A stretch of 53,957 nucleotides of DNA from contig JAZUMF010000043.1 of the NCBI GenBank assembly GCA_045603485.1, forward strand, positions 1 to 53,957, in the 5' to 3' direction. A model generated the notes under the pieces. That model ran no database searches and was not told the DNA's origin. It worked only from the letters and a program-made list of their open reading frames with translations. The position numbers and the translations under genes were made by a program. Origin of the DNA: RGIG5952 sp045603485. GTDB taxonomy: Bacteria > Verrucomicrobiota > Kiritimatiellia > RFP12 > JAAYLN01. The first letter of the stretch is position 1. Every line of letters starts with the position of its first letter. Of this stretch, positions 34,283 through 42,957 are shown piece after piece.

Positions 34283-36499
34283 TTAACGCGACAGCGACTT
34301 AATATCTGAAGGGGAGATATCAAGTCCCATGATATCTCTTGCCAGCAAAACCGCGACATGGCTGGCAAAGCCATGACAGCAGCTGGCGTTGGTTCCGATA
34401 TTTTCCCAAAGGGTGCCTGTACGATCAGCCATATACTTAAAGAACCCTTTACTTTCCTCAATAATCTTATTTCGCAACCCCTTTCTGGAAATCAACTCAA
34501 GACGGAGATAATTTCCAATAAAGGCGTTGGATGGCCAAATCTCTTTGAACTTTCCTCTTTGTCCCCTGTCAGGTCCAAAATCTTCAAGCAAAATCGCCCA
34601 CAGGTTCTCATGAGTTTCTGGAGTTGCCGTGTGGAAATAGAATGCGTAATACTGGCAGGTTTCAGTACAGTTCTTATCCAAAACAAGCTTTCCGTCCTCA
34701 CCCCGTTTAGCACAATCATGGAACCACATACCGTCAAATGATTGCTCGCGAATCTTATCGCGGATAGCGTTCGCCTTGTTGGAAAACTCCGGCATATCAT
34801 AGATATGCGCGACGGCATCCAGCGCTGAAGCCCAAAGCATATTGGTAGGATAGTTCACATCCTGCACAAGACTATTTGCCTTTGACCATTCGACAAAGAT
34901 CCAACCAGGCAATTTCTCAAGCAGCCCGTCCTCATTCTCAAAGCCCTTAAAGTAATCTATAAGCTTCAATACGCGTGGCTTTAACATATCCGCAATTTCT
35001 CTTTTGCCACCTCGGACAAAGAGATATTCCTCCAACTGCAAAAGAAGCCACATCGCCCAATTGGGAATAAAATCCTTACTGACAAAATCGGCGGGATAGC
35101 ACATTGGAAGCATCCCATCAGGAATATCTTCAAAAGACTCTGGCACCGCATAATTCTCTAAAAAGAGGTCTTCGTAAATCGTAGAACCCGTAAAGAACTC
35201 GCTTACACGCGCCGTCCAAAAGCTATCGCACAACCAGCCGGCCCGCTCGCGGCCGGGACAATCTGTAAAGACATCGACCGTATTCTGCGCAAATGTAGAA
35301 CGGGCGGCCTCGAAAATCTGCGAAAGCGCAGCGTCGCCGAACTCAGGACACGGGCGATTTGCAAGCGGCGAACGATAGCCTCGCAAAGAAGGAGCCTCTG
35401 CGTTAACCACTCCGTCTTTTACAGTAAGATAGCAATAACGCAAAGTGTATGGCTCAAAAGATTCAACCACATAATCACCAGGCTCTGAAAAGTCCCATGC
35501 GACTGAATTTGTACAGGCATACCGTGACAGCTTAATAAGACCATCTTCGGCAAGAACCTCGTCGAAGGTAAAAAGAATATGCGCCGGAGCCTTGCCGACA
35601 TGAAGTTTAAGAGAGACAAAACCGGTATCCACGGCTCCGACATCAAAGAGAATTCCCTCTCCTGCCTTCAAAGCGAAAGGTCCCTCTTCGACTTGGGCGT
35701 CTACACGCTCGACCTTTTGACTGGCATGCTCAAAAAGAAGGTCATATTCAATTTCATCCTGTGAAAATCTGCTGAACTCAAGCCCCGATGCATACCAAAA
35801 CCAATAGTCCTTATGGAAAGGTCTAAACTTACCTTCCAAAATATCATCCCGATGAGCCTGCCAATAAGACTTTGCATCGAGAGCAATATCAGTCGAAGCA
35901 TTACACGCAAGCCGTGAAATTGCCTTAAAAGGCGCGCTCATGGAAACATCCGGATGTGGCACAAGGCTGGCCAAACGCTTAACCATCGCTCCATATTCAG
36001 ACGGTACCAAGGTTAACGGCTCACCCGTCTTACGCGGTAACTGCCAAACCTCGCTGAAACAACGCTGGAAGCTGTAGCGCGGCACCTTGCGGACGCGGGG
36101 CATCAAATACCCCTTAAAGCCCGATGGAGTCGAAAGAGAGACCGCTCCATCAATCAAAACCTCGGCTTGTAAAAATGGTGGGACATTTGGCAAATAGTAA
36201 TTAAGGCAGCGATATGAGGCAACCTCGATAGACAAATGATTGTCCCCGGCTTTAAGATATGGCGACAAATCCCACTCATCTAAACGGACAAAACCCTTTG
36301 GCGCCCTAGCGGGGCCATATCCAGCAAAAGCGCCGTTAACCAAAATCCTGTAAATCTGGGCTCCCGTCAAACGCAAAATCGCAGAAGCGTTGTTTTCCCA
36401 GGAAAAGACCGCTTCAAAAGAGATTGATACATTCATTTCGTCGGCAAGTCCATCTGCCCAAACCGGTTCAGCCTCGTAAAAATCAAAAATGTCCTTCAT
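34283..36499 (-). CDS. GH78-like (alpha/alpha)6 glycoside hydrolase
   Basis: A 738-residue protein with a rhamnosidase-like plan: an N-terminal beta-sandwich region (to about residue 380) and an (alpha/alpha)6 barrel with FTDCPGRERAGWLCDSFWTAR (D413, E418, D425). In typical GH78 the corresponding region reads 'DCPxRxERxGWTGD', so the TG of the motif is replaced by LC. The remainder resembles GH78 but shorter than the other rhamnosidase here. No signal peptide. It is the first gene of the operon with the lyase and NagA-like genes, so it may release the acylated sugar they use; that link is an inference. A TATAAT at 36509-36514 lies 9 bases before the ATG. Confidence 0.7.
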   Translation of the reverse strand: MKDIFDFYEAEPVWADGLADEMNVSISFEAVFSWENNASAILRLTGAQIYRILVNGAFAGYGPARAPKGFVRLDEWDLSPYLKAGDNHLSIEVASYRCLNYYLPNVPPFLQAEVLIDGAVSLSTPSGFKGYLMPRVRKVPRYSFQRCFSEVWQLPRKTGEPLTLVPSEYGAMVKRLASLVPHPDVSMSAPFKAISRLACNASTDIALDAKSYWQAHRDDILEGKFRPFHKDYWFWYASGLEFSRFSQDEIEYDLLFEHASQKVERVDAQVEEGPFALKAGEGILFDVGAVDTGFVSLKLHVGKAPAHILFTFDEVLAEDGLIKLSRYACTNSVAWDFSEPGDYVVESFEPYTLRYCYLTVKDGVVNAEAPSLRGYRSPLANRPCPEFGDAALSQIFEAARSTFAQNTVDVFTDCPGRERAGWLCDSFWTARVSEFFTGSTIYEDLFLENYAVPESFEDIPDGMLPMCYPADFVSKDFIPNWAMWLLLQLEEYLFVRGGKREIADMLKPRVLKLIDYFKGFENEDGLLEKLPGWIFVEWSKANSLVQDVNYPTNMLWASALDAVAHIYDMPEFSNKANAIRDKIREQSFDGMWFHDCAKRGEDGKLVLDKNCTETCQYYAFYFHTATPETHENLWAILLEDFGPDRGQRGKFKEIWPSNAFIGNYLRLELISRKGLRNKIIEESKGFFKYMADRTGTLWENIGTNASCCHGFASHVAVLLARDIMGLDISPSDIKSLSR

Positions 36500-36508
36500 A
36501 GATTTTTA

Positions 36509-36514
36509 ATTATA
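36509..36514 (-). promoter_or_regulatory. TATAAT box of the GH78-like/nanA/nagA operon
   Basis: A perfect minus-strand TATAAT lies 9 bases ahead of the ATG at 36499, in the 41-base gap after the previous gene. No -35 hexamer is clear. Confidence 0.5.
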
Positions 36515-36540
36515 CCACAAGCACTTAAAGAAATCTTTAC

Positions 36541-38667
36541 CTAAATCACTCGACCGTTAAGAAGCCAAACCCCAACAGAATGAGTCAACTTTAATAATAT
36601 TTCGTTTTTACCGCGCTTAAGTTTTATATCAAAATGCGAATTTGCATCCTTCCATTCACGCTGAGAAAATATTTCCCCGGCGCGCTCGCCGTTGACAAAG
36701 ACCTCGACGCCATCAGTAACCCCCAAGACAAGCGTCGCCTTGCAGTCGATTGCCGACTCGAAGACTGTTCTGGCAAATGCCACAGAATAATTCGCCTGTC
36801 TTCCGAATGCCCTAGGGAGATTTACAATCGGAGCCGAAGCCAAGGGAGTATTATTGACCTCGCATGCTATCCATGGCGAAAACGAACCGTCGGAAAGCTT
36901 AAAGATTTCGTCATCGCGGCCGACAAATTGCGAAACATTGTATTTCAAATTTGTAAAGACGCCGTTAGGCAATGCAAACGGCCCCAGCACATACCAATCA
37001 GTCAGCGTGCTGCCTGAGCGATCAGGGGCTGCCGTAGGCTTGAAATCGGTCTTTTCCGTCGTTGCAAACCTATGACCCGTAGGGAACTTGTCGCCTGATT
37101 TAGTTTTTACCTTATCCCATAGTCTAAATGAGATGCCGGCCATTGACGCAGATATCTTTATCCGAGAACTCTTCAAATCGCTAACGGCCTTTGCGTCAAT
37201 TGGCACCGAAGCTATTACACTGTCATTATGGCGTAGGCTAACCGACGGAGATGAAGAAAGAGACAATTCAAGTGAAAGCCCCTCTTGCAGACGCGATGAC
37301 AATCGTCTAAAACTCATATTTTCATATCTGACGCCATTAACCGTATAAAAGGCGAGTCCAACCGTCGATGCATTTGTCAAAGTACACTCCAAAAGAGTTT
37401 TTCCGCATGACGACACAAATGAAATATTAGCAAAAGAATTTGTAAGCGGCGGCACATTCCATTTGATATCAAGCTTAGAATCTATACCTTCAGGGCAAAT
37501 ATAATTATCATCACCCGGCCAATCACAGACAAAATCGCCGCCGCTGGAATTGACATAGGGTAAAAGCATTGAAGCCGGAGAATGGAGCGAAGCAGGATAA
37601 CAAGAAACAATAGACTCGCCCTCCTGATCAAACTCGCGCGTCAAAAGACGATAAGAAGGCTCGATAGAGCGGGCCCAACTGCCAAATCGTTTATCGACCG
37701 CGTTCGCTCCTCCATACAGTTCCAAAAGAAGCTCATCGGAACGCTCCTTCCCCGTAAGCTCGCCACGCCGCAGAATTCCATTGCAATATCTAAACCAAGC
37801 CGATTCAAAAGACGGAGTAGATTGTAAAAAAGCGCAGAGCAAAACACTGATTCCCCTAGACGGCTTCGGGTTTGAGTATAGCGAGGAAAAGTCAGGATTT
37901 TTAAGACTGCGCCACTCCTCCAGGCCCTTCGCCAAGTGATTGTGCAAGGGTGCCCTATCCGCAACATTGACGGTTAGCATCTTCTTCGAAGGATTGTAGA
38001 CATGACTTGAGAAAAAATCAGCTACACCCTCGACAAAAAATCCATAACATCCCCTTGTGTTGCCAGAGATGCAATACTGAAACAGATGAAGTGTTTCATG
38101 GAGCAAAATATAGCGGGACTGGTATGGCGTACCGGCATATAAATAGGCGCATGAATACCCCTCCTGCATAACACCGCCAAGGGTAAAGACATGCATATCG
38201 TCATCAAGCATAGCCCTTTTCAAGGCATTGCGGGATGACGCATAGACAATGGCAAGCCGCGTTTTATCGGAAAAGACGGGAGATACGCCAAAGATAGCCT
38301 CAAGCTGCGGATATGCCAGTTCAAGCAGCAACAAAGCCTCCGATACCGAGGCTTCGTCCAAATCTGACTTTATTGCAAAATGACGCGAAAGAAACCAGGA
38401 AAAGCCGACGCTGTCACCGATAAAATCTCCGCAGTAGAGCATTTCCGCCGGCGGTCTCTTGGTCCTTGCGATATCCAATCTGCCCGCAAGCCATGATGTG
38501 CGGCCATCTGTCTCTACCTCCGCCGCCATTGAAGATGGTGACGGGCAACTGCGCTCATGCCGCACCTTGATAGACGGAGCGGCATGCAACTGAACTAAAA
38601 ACAAAAAAGAAAATGCAAAGCATAGCCACTTTCTTCCACAATCATTGAGGCTGGCTAAACTTTGCAT
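36541..38667 (-). CDS. Secreted metalloprotease-like (gluzincin-type HExxH) protein
   Basis: A 708-residue exported protein. From the ATG at 38667 it has a charged start and a strong hydrophobic core (KWLCFAFSFLFLVQLHAA), a signal peptide. A zinc-protease site reads LLHETLHLFQY (H190-E191-x2-H194) followed 19 residues later by FFVEGVADFF (E213), the arrangement of gluzincins such as peptidase MA-like proteins. The second half (about 350-708) is beta-rich with jellyroll-like parts; the end has VEVFVNGERAGEIF, which resembles the sugar-binding sandwich of GH2 enzymes. The long frame upstream runs into nusB and is rejected. It lies 13 bases after nusB on the same strand. Substrate unknown. Confidence 0.65.
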   Translation of the reverse strand: MQSLASLNDCGRKWLCFAFSFLFLVQLHAAPSIKVRHERSCPSPSSMAAEVETDGRTSWLAGRLDIARTKRPPAEMLYCGDFIGDSVGFSWFLSRHFAIKSDLDEASVSEALLLLELAYPQLEAIFGVSPVFSDKTRLAIVYASSRNALKRAMLDDDMHVFTLGGVMQEGYSCAYLYAGTPYQSRYILLHETLHLFQYCISGNTRGCYGFFVEGVADFFSSHVYNPSKKMLTVNVADRAPLHNHLAKGLEEWRSLKNPDFSSLYSNPKPSRGISVLLCAFLQSTPSFESAWFRYCNGILRRGELTGKERSDELLLELYGGANAVDKRFGSWARSIEPSYRLLTREFDQEGESIVSCYPASLHSPASMLLPYVNSSGGDFVCDWPGDDNYICPEGIDSKLDIKWNVPPLTNSFANISFVSSCGKTLLECTLTNASTVGLAFYTVNGVRYENMSFRRLSSRLQEGLSLELSLSSSPSVSLRHNDSVIASVPIDAKAVSDLKSSRIKISASMAGISFRLWDKVKTKSGDKFPTGHRFATTEKTDFKPTAAPDRSGSTLTDWYVLGPFALPNGVFTNLKYNVSQFVGRDDEIFKLSDGSFSPWIACEVNNTPLASAPIVNLPRAFGRQANYSVAFARTVFESAIDCKATLVLGVTDGVEVFVNGERAGEIFSQREWKDANSHFDIKLKRGKNEILLKLTHSVGVWLLNGRVI

Positions 38668-38680
38668 AATCAAAAGGGCA

Positions 38681-39298
38681 TTACTGCTTTTTAGACCTGC
38701 GCAGCGGACGCGTCGCTTCCCTTGCGTTACGCGAAACATCCCGTTTTGCGCGATCCAAGACACCGTTAACGAATTTCCCGGACTCTCTAGTGCTGAAATA
38801 CTTGGCAATATCTATCGCCTCGTTAATAATGACTATCGGAGGTGTATCCTCCGCAAAGAAGAGTTCGTAAAAAGCTAAACGCAAAACATTGCGGTCAACC
38901 CCACCCATACGAGGAAGAGTCCAATTGGTAAGATAACCTTCAATCTTACTGTCAATCTCGCCCAAATTATTCCAAACTCCGCGAACGAGTTTTTCGGCAA
39001 ATGAACGATATTGATTGTTTGTCGGCTTCTTAAACTCCTCCAATGCCGCGCTGTCAGTCTCCTTGAACTCCTCAAGGACATCAAACTGCAAAGCCCAGAA
39101 CTCCGAGAAGAAATCATCAAGAGTGGTTTCGGGAGACGCGACATCCAAACGAAAGAGCATCTGCAATGCCCACTCCCTTGAATTGCGCCTGGAAATAACC
39201 TTGTTTAAAATCGATTTACGGGGAGTCCGTGAAGAAAGCGCCCCATCAACAGACGCACCAGAAGAAGATTCCGGTCTTTGATTTTTTTCATCGTCCAT
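38681..39298 (-). CDS. nusB: Transcription antitermination factor NusB
   Basis: A 205-residue NusB. NusB with NusE binds boxA RNA and supports antitermination of rRNA transcription. The core begins near residue 35 (ISRRNSREWALQMLFRLD) and ends with the signature VDRNVLRLAFYELFF, PPIVIINEAIDIAKYF and GKFVNGVLDRAKRD. The N-terminal 35 residues (Ser/Arg-rich) and the basic C-terminal tail are extensions absent in short NusB proteins. It follows ribH by 6 bases, the classical ribH-nusB order. Confidence 0.92.
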   Translation of the reverse strand: MDDEKNQRPESSSGASVDGALSSRTPRKSILNKVISRRNSREWALQMLFRLDVASPETTLDDFFSEFWALQFDVLEEFKETDSAALEEFKKPTNNQYRSFAEKLVRGVWNNLGEIDSKIEGYLTNWTLPRMGGVDRNVLRLAFYELFFAEDTPPIVIINEAIDIAKYFSTRESGKFVNGVLDRAKRDVSRNAREATRPLRRSKKQ

Positions 39299-39304
39299 TT
39301 TGGA

Positions 39305-39775
39305 TTAGCCCAACTGACGACAGACAGAAACCATTTCCATAGCTGCCTGTGCGCCATCCCAGCCCTTGTTTCCTGCCTTAGTACCGGCACGCTCGATAGC
39401 CTGCTCAATGCTATCGGCACAAATCACGCTATTTATGACAGGAACGCCCGTATCAAGCGCAACCTGACCCAGTGACTTTGAAACCTGACTGTTAATCAAA
39501 TCAGCATGAGGAGTAGCGCCGCGAATAACCGCTCCCGTCGCAATAATTGCGTCGACCTTGCCAGATGCGGCAAGCTTACCTGCAATTATAGGAAGCTCAT
39601 TCGCACCAGGGACGCGAACGACGATAACCTGCTCGGCACTACCACCATGGCGCTCGATGCAGTCAATTGCACCCTTGAGAAGCTGCTCCGTTATAAAGCT
39701 GTTAAAACGGCTAACAATAATAGCAAAGTTAATTCCTGAAGCGTCAAGTTTACCACTAATTTCACGATATGCCAT
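39305..39775 (-). CDS. ribH: 6,7-dimethyl-8-ribityllumazine synthase
   Basis: A 156-residue lumazine synthase that joins the pyrimidinedione and butanone phosphate precursors in the penultimate step of riboflavin synthesis. Signature stretches are IIVSRFNSFITEQLLKGAID, VRVPGANELPIIA and TGAVIRGATPHADLI, the last with the active-site His. The start at 39775 has AAGGGG seven bases upstream; the extra 20 codons of the longer frame have no support. No other rib gene is in the window. Confidence 0.95.
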   Translation of the reverse strand: MAYREISGKLDASGINFAIIVSRFNSFITEQLLKGAIDCIERHGGSAEQVIVVRVPGANELPIIAGKLAASGKVDAIIATGAVIRGATPHADLINSQVSKSLGQVALDTGVPVINSVICADSIEQAIERAGTKAGNKGWDGAQAAMEMVSVCRQLG

Positions 39776-39835
39776 GGTGTATCCCCTTTTGAAGTTAAGT
39801 GAGGGCGGCGCAAAGCTCCGCCCTCTCAACGACAA

Positions 39836-41077
39836 CTACCTATCAACAATCTGACCTGCATTTGCAAGAGAAATAGCCTCAACAGACTGAATCTCGGCAA
39901 ATCCCTGAGAGCTTACGGGATTCAAGCCGGCACTGGCCTCCATTGATGAGTCGGCCTCATTGTAAATTGTAGCCGCGCAACCCTCGAGAGACTTGAAGAA
40001 GATGTTACCCTTGTAAAGAATAACCTCAACCGTACCAGTCGCCTTGTCCGCAAAGACATCGATGGCAGCACGGGCCGCCTGCGTTGCGGGGTCGTAATAG
40101 CGGCCATCGTATATCTGGTCAGCGACAAGCTTTGAAAGCTGCTGGAAGAGCAATGTCGCGCGACGGTCCATTGTTGCCTGATAGAGGTAACGGAGAGCCC
40201 ATGCAAGAAGCTCCATACCGGGAGCCTCGTAAACACCGCGGGACTTCGTGCCGATAATGCGGTTCTCCAAAGCATGCTTCATGCCGATACCATTGCGGCC
40301 GCCAATCTCATTGGCAAGATACATGGTCTCAAGAGGAGTGACATCCTTGTCGTTGATTGCGACACAGCGGCCCTTCTCAAAACGGACCTTAAAGACCTCA
40401 GGCTTGTCTGGAGCCTCAAAAGGCCAAACACCCATCGTCGGCTTAACGATAGTCATATCGGTCGTCATGCTCTCAAGGTCTTCCGCCTCGTGAGAGAGAC
40501 CCGCAAGGTTGCAGTCGGTTGAATACTTCTTCTTGTCACCGACAAAAGCGACAATGCCGAAGGTCGCAAGATAATCAACCATCTGAGTGCGGCCAGGGAA
40601 CTGCTTAAGAAGATCGGGATCGCGCCAAGGAGCGAAAACCTTCATATCGGGAGCGAGGACATTGGTATAACGCTCAAAACGCATCTGATCGTTACCGCGC
40701 CCGGTTGCACCATGAGAAAGGACCGTGCAACCGCGCTTGCGAAGCTCGGGAATGAGACCCTTCACAGTAACGGCGCGGGCAATACCGGTTGAGTTCCAAT
40801 ATCCGCCATCATACATAGCCTGAGCCTTGATAACCTCAAAGCAAGCCTCAGCCATCTCGTTTTTGAGATCAACAATCACAGTATCAACACCGCAAGGTGC
40901 CATCTTCTTTGCGACATCGTTGATGTCCTTCTCATCGGGCTGACCGACATCAGCAGTAAAAGCGACAGTATCGATACCGACTTCGGTAAAACGCTTTGCG
41001 ATGGTTTTGCTGTCAAGGCCGCCTGAAACGCAGACGCCGACCTTCATGCCCTTAAGGCTATCAAGTGTAAGTGCCAT
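39836..41077 (-). CDS. argG: Argininosuccinate synthase
   Basis: A 413-residue ATP-dependent ligase forming argininosuccinate from citrulline and aspartate. It shows the N-terminal VGVCVSGGLDSKTIAKRF ATP-binding loop, SHGATGRGNDQMRFE, and the downstream citrulline- and aspartate-binding regions (IGMKHALENRIIGTKSRGVY). Length fits the family. AAGGAG lies 11 bases before the ATG, rather far. It precedes ribH by 60 bases but probably has its own promoter. Confidence 0.96.
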   Translation of the reverse strand: MALTLDSLKGMKVGVCVSGGLDSKTIAKRFTEVGIDTVAFTADVGQPDEKDINDVAKKMAPCGVDTVIVDLKNEMAEACFEVIKAQAMYDGGYWNSTGIARAVTVKGLIPELRKRGCTVLSHGATGRGNDQMRFERYTNVLAPDMKVFAPWRDPDLLKQFPGRTQMVDYLATFGIVAFVGDKKKYSTDCNLAGLSHEAEDLESMTTDMTIVKPTMGVWPFEAPDKPEVFKVRFEKGRCVAINDKDVTPLETMYLANEIGGRNGIGMKHALENRIIGTKSRGVYEAPGMELLAWALRYLYQATMDRRATLLFQQLSKLVADQIYDGRYYDPATQAARAAIDVFADKATGTVEVILYKGNIFFKSLEGCAATIYNEADSSMEASAGLNPVSSQGFAEIQSVEAISLANAGQIVDR

Positions 41078-41433
41078 AATTTTTGGAACTCCTTAGTAAA
41101 GAACTTAGAAAAAATCGTCTTAATATGATATCAAAAAGGCTTCAGTTTTGCACGAAAAATGATTGAAAATATTTCTCACCGCAGTCAAACGACGATTCAA
41201 CCGGCAACCTCAAGACCGAAAACAATCTTCCAGGCCTCGAAACAATCCCCCGATTTGATATTTACCATCGCCTGAAATTATTCCGCAATGTAATCCATTT
41301 TGCGACAAAAAACCGACTTCACTCAATTCGCCTCTGCTTATTTGAGCTTGGGATATTCAAGGCTGTTGCCGAAAGAGCCATCAATCGGGCTTTGCCGCAT
41401 AAGCCGCCAAATTGAGCGGCTACACAGCGCGAT
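41078..41433. other. Gene-free stretch between argG and panD
   Basis: No open frame is supported here. It holds the argG leader region at the left and a short hairpin (AGCCGC and GCGGCT, 41402-41421, loop of 8) just past the panD stop, which lacks a T-run and is at best a weak terminator. No tRNA or riboswitch was recognised. Confidence 0.5.
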
Positions 41434-41784
41434 TTACTTTATGGGCTCGTTGTTTTCGTCAAAGACGACGACATTTGGAGTGTGGGCCTTACGCTCATCC
41501 TCTGTCATGAAGGCAAAGGTCATAATGATCAAGCGGTCGCCCTTCATGCCTTTACAGGCTGCGGCGCCGTTTAGGCAGCAGACCTTGCTTCCGCGCTTTC
41601 CCGCAATGGCGTATGTCTCAAAACGCTCGCCGTTTTCCAAATTGGCAACTAAAATCTTTTCCCAGTTGGCGATACCTGCCATATCCATAAGGTCTTCATC
41701 AAGCAATAGGCTTCCCTGATACTCGGGAGCGCAGGAAGATACACGCAAGTGGTGAAGCTTTGACTTGAGAATACATGATAACAT
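41434..41784 (-). CDS. panD: Aspartate 1-decarboxylase
   Basis: A 116-residue pyruvoyl-dependent decarboxylase making beta-alanine for pantothenate. The self-cleavage site is EYQGSLLLD, with Gly24-Ser25 exactly at the family position, and Lys9 in LKSKLHHLRV is conserved. NGAAA (LNGAAACKG) matches the conserved catalytic loop. It is 32 bases downstream of folB on the same strand, so it shares a likely operon with folate-related genes. Confidence 0.96.
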   Translation of the reverse strand: MLSCILKSKLHHLRVSSCAPEYQGSLLLDEDLMDMAGIANWEKILVANLENGERFETYAIAGKRGSKVCCLNGAAACKGMKGDRLIIMTFAFMTEDERKAHTPNVVVFDENNEPIK

Positions 41785-41816
41785 AATAGCAACTCCTTAA
41801 TGGCGCGAGGGTATCC

Positions 41817-42185
41817 TCAGCGCCTCCTCGTAATTTGAACTTCAGCCGCCTCGGCAAAGGCAAAGGCTGCGGGTTTAGAAACTGTTACGGTAGCTTCTTC
41901 AATGCGTGAATCAAAATCCAAAGATATTTCCGCAATCAGAGTTGCTACCTTCTCAATCAGGGCATAGACCGGCTTTTGTTCATTATCAGGTGAAAGAGCC
42001 TGAGAGATACGCTCTGCCAAGGCATGGTAGTCGACCGTATCAGAAAGTTCATCCGATTCACCTGCCATGGAAATATCTACACCTAAATCAATATCTATGA
42101 TTACAGGTCGCGGGGCATTCAGCTCCTCTGGATATACACCTAGAAAAATATCCAAGGACATCTTTTTTATGCGAATATGATCCAT
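41817..42185 (-). CDS. folB: Dihydroneopterin aldolase
   Basis: A 122-residue FolB, which cleaves dihydroneopterin in folate synthesis. Family features: IRIKKMSLDIFLGVYPEE at the start, DTVDYHALAERI, and YALIEKVATLIAEI, with the conserved Glu and Lys. The C-terminus has VTVSKPAAF. It is 6 bases downstream of the SDR reductase gene. Confidence 0.92.
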   Translation of the reverse strand: MDHIRIKKMSLDIFLGVYPEELNAPRPVIIDIDLGVDISMAGESDELSDTVDYHALAERISQALSPDNEQKPVYALIEKVATLIAEISLDFDSRIEEATVTVSKPAAFAFAEAAEVQITRRR

Positions 42186-42191
42186 CGCCGA

Positions 42192-42935
42192 CTAAATCCT
42201 CCTGGATTTTAGATTATATCCGCCGTCATAAAACAGCGTCTGCCCTGTTATAAAATCCGCACCGAGCAAAAATAAGACGGCTTCCGCCAAATCATCGGGA
42301 TTACCGACCTGCCCCATAGGATTGAATGCGGCAAGTCTGAGTAAGCTTTCCCTGGGAGCTCCGTCTTCTTCAAGGACAGCGCCTGGAGCTACGGCATTTA
42401 CTCTAACCCGAGGGGCTAGCTCCAACGCCAAATCGCGTGTAAGATTAGCCAATGACTGCTTTGACAGCATATATGCCGCATGGGTCGAATCAAAAGAACC
42501 GATTCGCGCGTCCAAAATATTGACGACCGACTTGGGGGAGTCGTTCAACGATGAAATTCCGCGGATAAGCTCTAACGGAGCTTCCACATGGATACGCATC
42601 ATTGTAGCCAAATCTTCATCTGTAAGAGAATCTAAAGACGAGGCTGAATAGGCCGATGCTGAATTTACGATAAAATCCAACTTCCCGCCCGTGGCGTTCA
42701 AGGTACGCTCAAAAAGCTCCTTGCCTGCATTAGGGACTGCGAAATCAACACTCTCTACCCAAGCCTTTACTCCGTAAGAGCTACAGAGCACACCTGCGAG
42801 CTTATGCGCTTCATCAAGAGAATTACGGCAATGAAGGACGACATTTGCGCCCTTCCTTGCCAATGCGTGGGCAATTGCAGCCCCTATTCGCTTTGCCGCT
42901 CCTGTAACAAGTGCAGTTTTTGAATCAAATACCAT
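42192..42935 (-). CDS. SDR-family reductase, pteridine reductase (FolM)-like
   Basis: A 247-residue short-chain dehydrogenase/reductase. The NADP site is TALVTGAAKRIGAAIAHAL, with TGxxxRxG rather than TGxxxGxG, the pattern of pteridine reductases and FolM. NSAS replaces NAG (FIVNSASAY), and the catalytic YMLSKQSL has the Tyr-x3-Lys pair. The next gene is folB, so reduction of dihydromonapterin or dihydrofolate is plausible. The start codon lies inside a 26-base hairpin with the stop of the pseudopilin gene (42932-42957), and a TAAAAT at 42944-42949 lies 8 bases upstream. Confidence 0.8.
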   Translation of the reverse strand: MVFDSKTALVTGAAKRIGAAIAHALARKGANVVLHCRNSLDEAHKLAGVLCSSYGVKAWVESVDFAVPNAGKELFERTLNATGGKLDFIVNSASAYSASSLDSLTDEDLATMMRIHVEAPLELIRGISSLNDSPKSVVNILDARIGSFDSTHAAYMLSKQSLANLTRDLALELAPRVRVNAVAPGAVLEEDGAPRESLLRLAAFNPMGQVGNPDDLAEAVLFLLGADFITGQTLFYDGGYNLKSRRI

Positions 42936-42957
42936 ATGTTACTATTTTAACATATGG
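42932..42957. promoter_or_regulatory. Perfect palindrome over a stop and a start codon
   Basis: CCATATGTTA and TAACATATGG form a perfect 10-bp inverted repeat with a 6-base loop. The stop codon of the pseudopilin gene and the start codon of the reductase gene both lie in it. It could be an operator over a promoter (TAAAAT at 42944-42949) or an RNA hairpin controlling coupling. Confidence 0.55.

Noticed and set aside
34258..34461. Longer N-terminus of the lyase
   Set aside because: It runs back through the 3' end of the GH78-like gene, and the ATG at 34257 has GGAG.
38668..38808. Longer N-terminus of the metalloprotease-like protein
   Set aside because: It overlaps nusB and would hide the signal peptide that begins at 38667.
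41402..41421. Terminator after panD
   Set aside because: Only a 6-bp stem with an 8-base loop and no T-run.
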